From: DATADD01 sp046262355
GTDB taxonomy: Bacteria; Actinomycetota; CADDZG01; WHSQ01
Direction: 5' to 3'
Length of the DNA stretch: 64,000 nucleotides
Assembly: GCA_046262355.1 (NCBI GenBank)
Contig: JBHEMX010000068.1
Coordinates: 1-64,000 of the forward strand
This document shows, one piece after another, positions 61,197-64,000 of the stretch. How positions within the stretch are numbered: position 1 is the stretch's first letter; each line of letters opens with the position of its first letter. The notes under the pieces are model-generated. The model saw only the letters and a list, made by a program, of their open reading frames with translations, was not told where the DNA came from and did not search any database. A program made the translations under genes and the position numbers.

Positions 61197-61673
61197 TCAC
61201 GCCGACGCGCTGCTCGACGATCGCGCCACCTGCTGAACCGCTTTGACGATGTTGTGGTAGCCGGTGCACCGACAGAGGTTGCCCTCGAGCCCGAGGCGGA
61301 TGTCTTGCTCGCTGAGCGCACCACCGTCCTGGAGGAGACCGACCGCCGCCATGATCATCCCCGGCGTGCAGTACCCGCACTGGAGCGCGTGATTCTCGTG
61401 GAACGCCTGCTGCATGGGATGCAGCTCCCCGTTGCGGGAGAGACCTTCGATCGTCGTGATCTCGCTGCCGTCGGCCTGGACCGCGAGCATCGTGCACGAC
61501 TTCACCGAGCGGCCGTCCACCAGCACCGTGCAGGCGCCACACGAGGTTGTGTCGCAACCCACCACGGTGCCGGTGAGCGCAAGCGTCTCCCTCAGGAAAT
61601 GGACGAGGAGCTGGCGAGGTTCGACCTCGGCCTCCCGTTCGTCGCCGTTGACCGTGACCGAGATCCGCCTCAA
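61197..61673 (-). CDS. coxS: CO-dehydrogenase-type 2Fe-2S small subunit
   Basis: Iron-sulfur subunit with two [2Fe-2S] clusters. The plant-type cluster is bound by GCDTTSCGACTVLVDG and the Cys in VKSCTM; the second by CGYCTPGMI and CRCTGY. TTG 61673 is chosen because GGGAGG lies six bases upstream and similarity starts at RRISVTVNG; an earlier GTG at 61715 is less likely. 158 aa, normal. First gene of the leftward coxSLMDE run. Confidence 0.9.
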   Translation of the reverse strand: MRRISVTVNGDEREAEVEPRQLLVHFLRETLALTGTVVGCDTTSCGACTVLVDGRSVKSCTMLAVQADGSEITTIEGLSRNGELHPMQQAFHENHALQCGYCTPGMIMAAVGLLQDGGALSEQDIRLGLEGNLCRCTGYHNIVKAVQQVARSSSSASA

Positions 61674-61846
61674 GGGCCACCTCCCTGTCCCGGTGCCGCA
61701 AGGGAGCCGAGCCACCCGCGCGTCGACGCGACCGGCTCTCGATCACGTTCCCCCCGACACCAACCGACTTCGCGCTGAAGCCTTCAACCGCTTAAGGTAG
61801 CACTCGGCCTCTGCAGAACCCAAGAGGCATCTTGGAAAGGGCCGGA
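61674..61846. promoter_or_regulatory. Divergent promoter region of the cox locus
   Basis: The 173-bp space between coxS and the XdhC-like gene must hold both promoters. It is less GC-rich toward the right (CTTCAACCGCTTAAGG), where a -10-like element could sit, but I cannot assign a pair with confidence. No palindrome long enough to call an operator was found. Confidence 0.4.
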
Positions 61847-62986
61847 GTGAACCTCAGCGAGACTTCGGATGTCCTTGCGGCGATCAGCTCCCTCAGCGCG
61901 CAGGGTCGCGATATGGCGCTGGCGACGATCGTCGAGGTGAAGGGATCGACCTACCGGCGCGCCGGCGCGCGTCTGCTCGTGCCCGACGCGGGCGAGGCGG
62001 TCGGCAACCTCTCGGGCGGATGCCTCGAGGGCGATGTGGAGGCTGTCGCCCGGGAGGTCATGACCCAAGGACGAGCTCGCCTCGAGTTCTACGACCTCAC
62101 CGCCGAGGACGAGGTCGTGTGGGGCTGGGGCCTGGGCTGCAACGGAGCGATCGAGGTTTTCATCGAGCCTGCCGCGCAGGCCGCGGAGATCGCAGCAGCT
62201 CTTCGGAGCGCGATAGAGGAGCAGCGTCCGGTGACGGTGGTGACGGTCCTCGAAACGAGCATCCCCGGGCTCGAGCGGGGCGCCCGCTTGCTCCTGGGTG
62301 AGGACGGGGCGCGCAGCGGCGGCATCGGGAACCGGGAGCTCGAGGATGCGTTGCTGTCTGCCCTGGCCGACGTCGGCGGCTTGAGCGGCGCGCGCACACA
62401 TCCGCTCATGCTCCCGGCGGGAGACGCGCGCGTGTTCGTCGAGTCCATCGAGCCTCCACCGCGGCTTCTGGTCTGCGGCGCAGGACACGACGCCGTCCCG
62501 CTGGTCCACCTCGGAGCTCAACTGGGGTGGCGCGTCGTCGTCGCCGACGACCGGGACGCGCTTCTCACGAACCACCGCTTCGGACCCGACGCCTCCTTCC
62601 TGCGGTGCGCCCCCGGCGATCTCGCGCGCGCGGCTTCGGTCGATGCTCGCACGTACGCAGTCGTCATGAGCCACAACTACCTGAGGGACCGCGACTACCT
62701 GCGCGTCCTACTCGGCAGCGCAGCTGCGTACATCGGCATGCTCGGTCCGCAGGCGCGCCTCGAGAGGCTGTTGGGCGAGATGCGCACCGAGGGGCGCGAG
62801 CTGGGGGACGAGGAGCTGGCGAGGATCCACGGGCCCGCGGGGCTCGACGTCGGTGCAGAGGGCCCGGAGGAGATCGCCGCTGCGATCGTCGCCGAGGTGC
62901 TCGCCGTCGGCAGGGGGAGATCGGCGGGGTTCCTCAGAGACCGGCCGGGACCGATCCACCGCCGAGAGCCGTTGGCGGCCACCTAG
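61847..62986 (+). CDS. XdhC/CoxI family maturation protein
   Basis: Protein of the XdhC family that binds molybdenum cofactor and helps load it into xanthine-oxidase-type enzymes. The N-terminal XdhC domain has VEVKGSTYRRAGARLLV and NLSGGCLEGDVEAVAREV; the C-terminal Rossmann part has LLVCGAGHDAVPLVHLGAQLGW and VVMSHNYLRDRDYL with AYIGMLGPQARLE. GTG 61847 has GGAAAGG six bases upstream and is preferred to the TTG at 61832. 379 aa. Opposite the cox genes it should act on. Confidence 0.88.
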   Translation: MNLSETSDVLAAISSLSAQGRDMALATIVEVKGSTYRRAGARLLVPDAGEAVGNLSGGCLEGDVEAVAREVMTQGRARLEFYDLTAEDEVVWGWGLGCNGAIEVFIEPAAQAAEIAAALRSAIEEQRPVTVVTVLETSIPGLERGARLLLGEDGARSGGIGNRELEDALLSALADVGGLSGARTHPLMLPAGDARVFVESIEPPPRLLVCGAGHDAVPLVHLGAQLGWRVVVADDRDALLTNHRFGPDASFLRCAPGDLARAASVDARTYAVVMSHNYLRDRDYLRVLLGSAAAYIGMLGPQARLERLLGEMRTEGRELGDEELARIHGPAGLDVGAEGPEEIAAAIVAEVLAVGRGRSAGFLRDRPGPIHRREPLAAT

Positions 62987-63000
62987 AGAGGGGAACGGCC

Positions 63001-63675
63001 ATGCTGATCGAGAACTCCTTCGAGGTTCCCGAAGGCGTCGAGCGCGTCTGGGCCTATCTGCTCGACGTCGAGAAGGTGGTCGTGTGCATGCCGGGCGCCG
63101 AGCTCACCGAGACGATCGACGGCACCAACTGGAAGGGCAAGGTCAAGATCAAGCTCGGTCCCGTGTCGCTGTCGTTCGCCGGCACCGTCACGCTGGCGGA
63201 GCGCGACGACGACGCCCACCGCGTGGTGCTGAAGGGCTCGGGCATGGAGCAGCGCGGCAAGGGGCGCGCCGCGGTCACGATCACCACGACCGTCGCGCCG
63301 AGCGCCGGCGGGACGCGCGTCGAGGTCGTACAGGACCTTCAGGTTCAGGGCCAGGTCGCGTCGATGAGCAGAGGGATGATGAAGGACGTCTCGTCGAAGC
63401 TGACGAAGCAGTTCGCCGACTGCCTCGAGGCGAACCTGCGCGCCGACCAGGAGACGGAACCCGCCGCCGCGGCGGCGCCCTCTCGGGCCGGTTCGGCGGC
63501 GCCCTCTCCGGCCGGTTCGGCGGCGGAGCCCTCTCCGGAGCCGCCCTCGAGCGGGTCCCCCCTCGTCGCGCGCGGCGGCGAGGTGAAGGGTTTCTCGCTG
63601 ATGATGAGCGCGCTGGTGGCAGCGCTGCGGCGCTTCGTGCGGAGACTGCTGGGCCGGTCCTCGCCGGGCGGGTGA
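63001..63675 (+). CDS. coxG: CoxG-like SRPBCC protein with a C-terminal anchor
   Basis: Carbon monoxide dehydrogenase subunit G family (SRPBCC fold). Family sequence: NSFEVPEGVERVWAYLLDVEKV, VCMPGAEL, WKGKVKIKLGPVSLSFAGTV and SSKLTKQFADCLEANL. After a Pro/Ala/Ser linker with repeated PSRAGSAA-type units, the end is hydrophobic and basic (FSLMMSALVAALRRFVRRLLG), fitting membrane attachment, the reported role of CoxG in Cox anchoring. ATG 63001 has AGAGGGGAA upstream. 224 aa. Coupled to the next gene by GTGA. Confidence 0.88.
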   Translation: MLIENSFEVPEGVERVWAYLLDVEKVVVCMPGAELTETIDGTNWKGKVKIKLGPVSLSFAGTVTLAERDDDAHRVVLKGSGMEQRGKGRAAVTITTTVAPSAGGTRVEVVQDLQVQGQVASMSRGMMKDVSSKLTKQFADCLEANLRADQETEPAAAAAPSRAGSAAPSPAGSAAEPSPEPPSSGSPLVARGGEVKGFSLMMSALVAALRRFVRRLLGRSSPGG

Positions 63676-64000
63676 TCTCCGGCGTCGTGCTCGCCGCCGG
63701 CACCTCGTCTCGGCTCGGGCGTCCCAAGCAGCTGCTCGAAGTCGCCGGGCGCCCGCTGCTGCAGCACGTCATCGACGCGGCGACGGGCGCCGGTCTAGAC
63801 GAGGTGATAGTCGTGCTGGGCCACGCCGCCGACGCGATACGAGGCCGCATCGACCTACCGTCTCGCGCTCGCATCGTCACCAACGCCGATTTCGGCCTCG
63901 GACAGTCGTCTTCCTTGCGCGCGGGGCTCGACGCACTGAGCGCGGGTTCAGAGGCCGCCGTGATCCTGCTCGGAGATCAGCCCCGCATGACGTCCGAGCA
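63672..64000 (+). CDS. MobA/MocA-like nucleotidyltransferase, cut by window edge
   Basis: N-terminal part of an NTP transferase, best read as a molybdopterin cytidylyltransferase (MocA) given the adjacent CO-dehydrogenase-type genes, which use the cytosine dinucleotide cofactor. The nucleotide-binding motif is GVVLAAGTSSRLGRPKQLLEV, followed by LGQSSSLRAGLDAL and the metal-binding region ILLGDQPRM. GTG 63672 overlaps the coxG stop. The C-terminal half is outside the window. Confidence 0.85.
   Translation, partial: MISGVVLAAGTSSRLGRPKQLLEVAGRPLLQHVIDAATGAGLDEVIVVLGHAADAIRGRIDLPSRARIVTNADFGLGQSSSLRAGLDALSAGSEAAVILLGDQPRMTSE

Noticed and set aside
1..64000. tRNA, rRNA or insertion sequence
   Set aside because: I looked in the intergenic spaces for tRNA arms and for transposase motifs and terminal inverted repeats; none was convincing. 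Small RNAs could still be present unseen.

Overview
The window is strongly GC-rich DNA, with many GTG and some TTG starts and genes chained by 1-4 base stop/start overlaps. The gene set (WS/DGAT acyltransferase, PucR regulator, form II CO-dehydrogenase-type hydroxylase, two-part LigD, L,D-transpeptidase, GlsB-type membrane protein) fits a high-GC actinomycete-like bacterium, probably an aerobic heterotroph able to live on trace nutrients. No rRNA, tRNA, CRISPR array, insertion sequence or phage gene was recognised. The taxonomic call is an inference from gene content.

Layout. 1-14 kb holds mixed housekeeping genes: a truncated sensor kinase, a cupredoxin, a WS/DGAT acyltransferase, pcm, a frameshifted rmuC, tandem repeats, a dehydrogenase, a P1-family peptidase, membrane proteins, a cytochrome b-like protein and CorA. 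14-27 kb is a polyamine/GABA-type island. A nine-gene minus-strand operon (gabT and two complete Pot-type ABC importers) faces a divergent PucR regulator across a short palindrome, and a second class III aminotransferase gene converges on the operon's far end. 27-30 kb carries a UDP-xylose-synthase-like gene and a RecQ-like helicase.

29.9-40.4 kb is the most distinctive region, a tightly coupled nine-gene plus-strand cluster: carbamoyltransferase, GT2, a further glycosyltransferase, GT9, a fusion of a GT4 glycosyltransferase with a GmhA-type phosphoheptose isomerase, a classical SDR, GmhB, bifunctional HldE and a second GT9. Together they encode the route from sedoheptulose 7-phosphate to ADP-heptose plus enzymes that could transfer and carbamoylate heptose. 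That is unexpected outside Gram-negative lipopolysaccharide synthesis. No HldD epimerase is visible in the window.

40.6-53 kb holds an aldehyde dehydrogenase, small proteins, a methyltransferase with a coupled L,D-transpeptidase, a VapBC-type module with a likely leaderless autoregulated promoter, a metallophosphoesterase, a dCMP deaminase, and LigD functions split over two genes (phosphoesterase-ligase and polymerase) separated by a roadblock protein and a DUF72 protein. 53-64 kb holds acetyl-CoA synthetase and a molybdenum hydroxylase locus: coxS-L-M-D-E leftward, with XdhC-like, CoxG-like and MocA-like genes divergent. The first and last genes run off the window.
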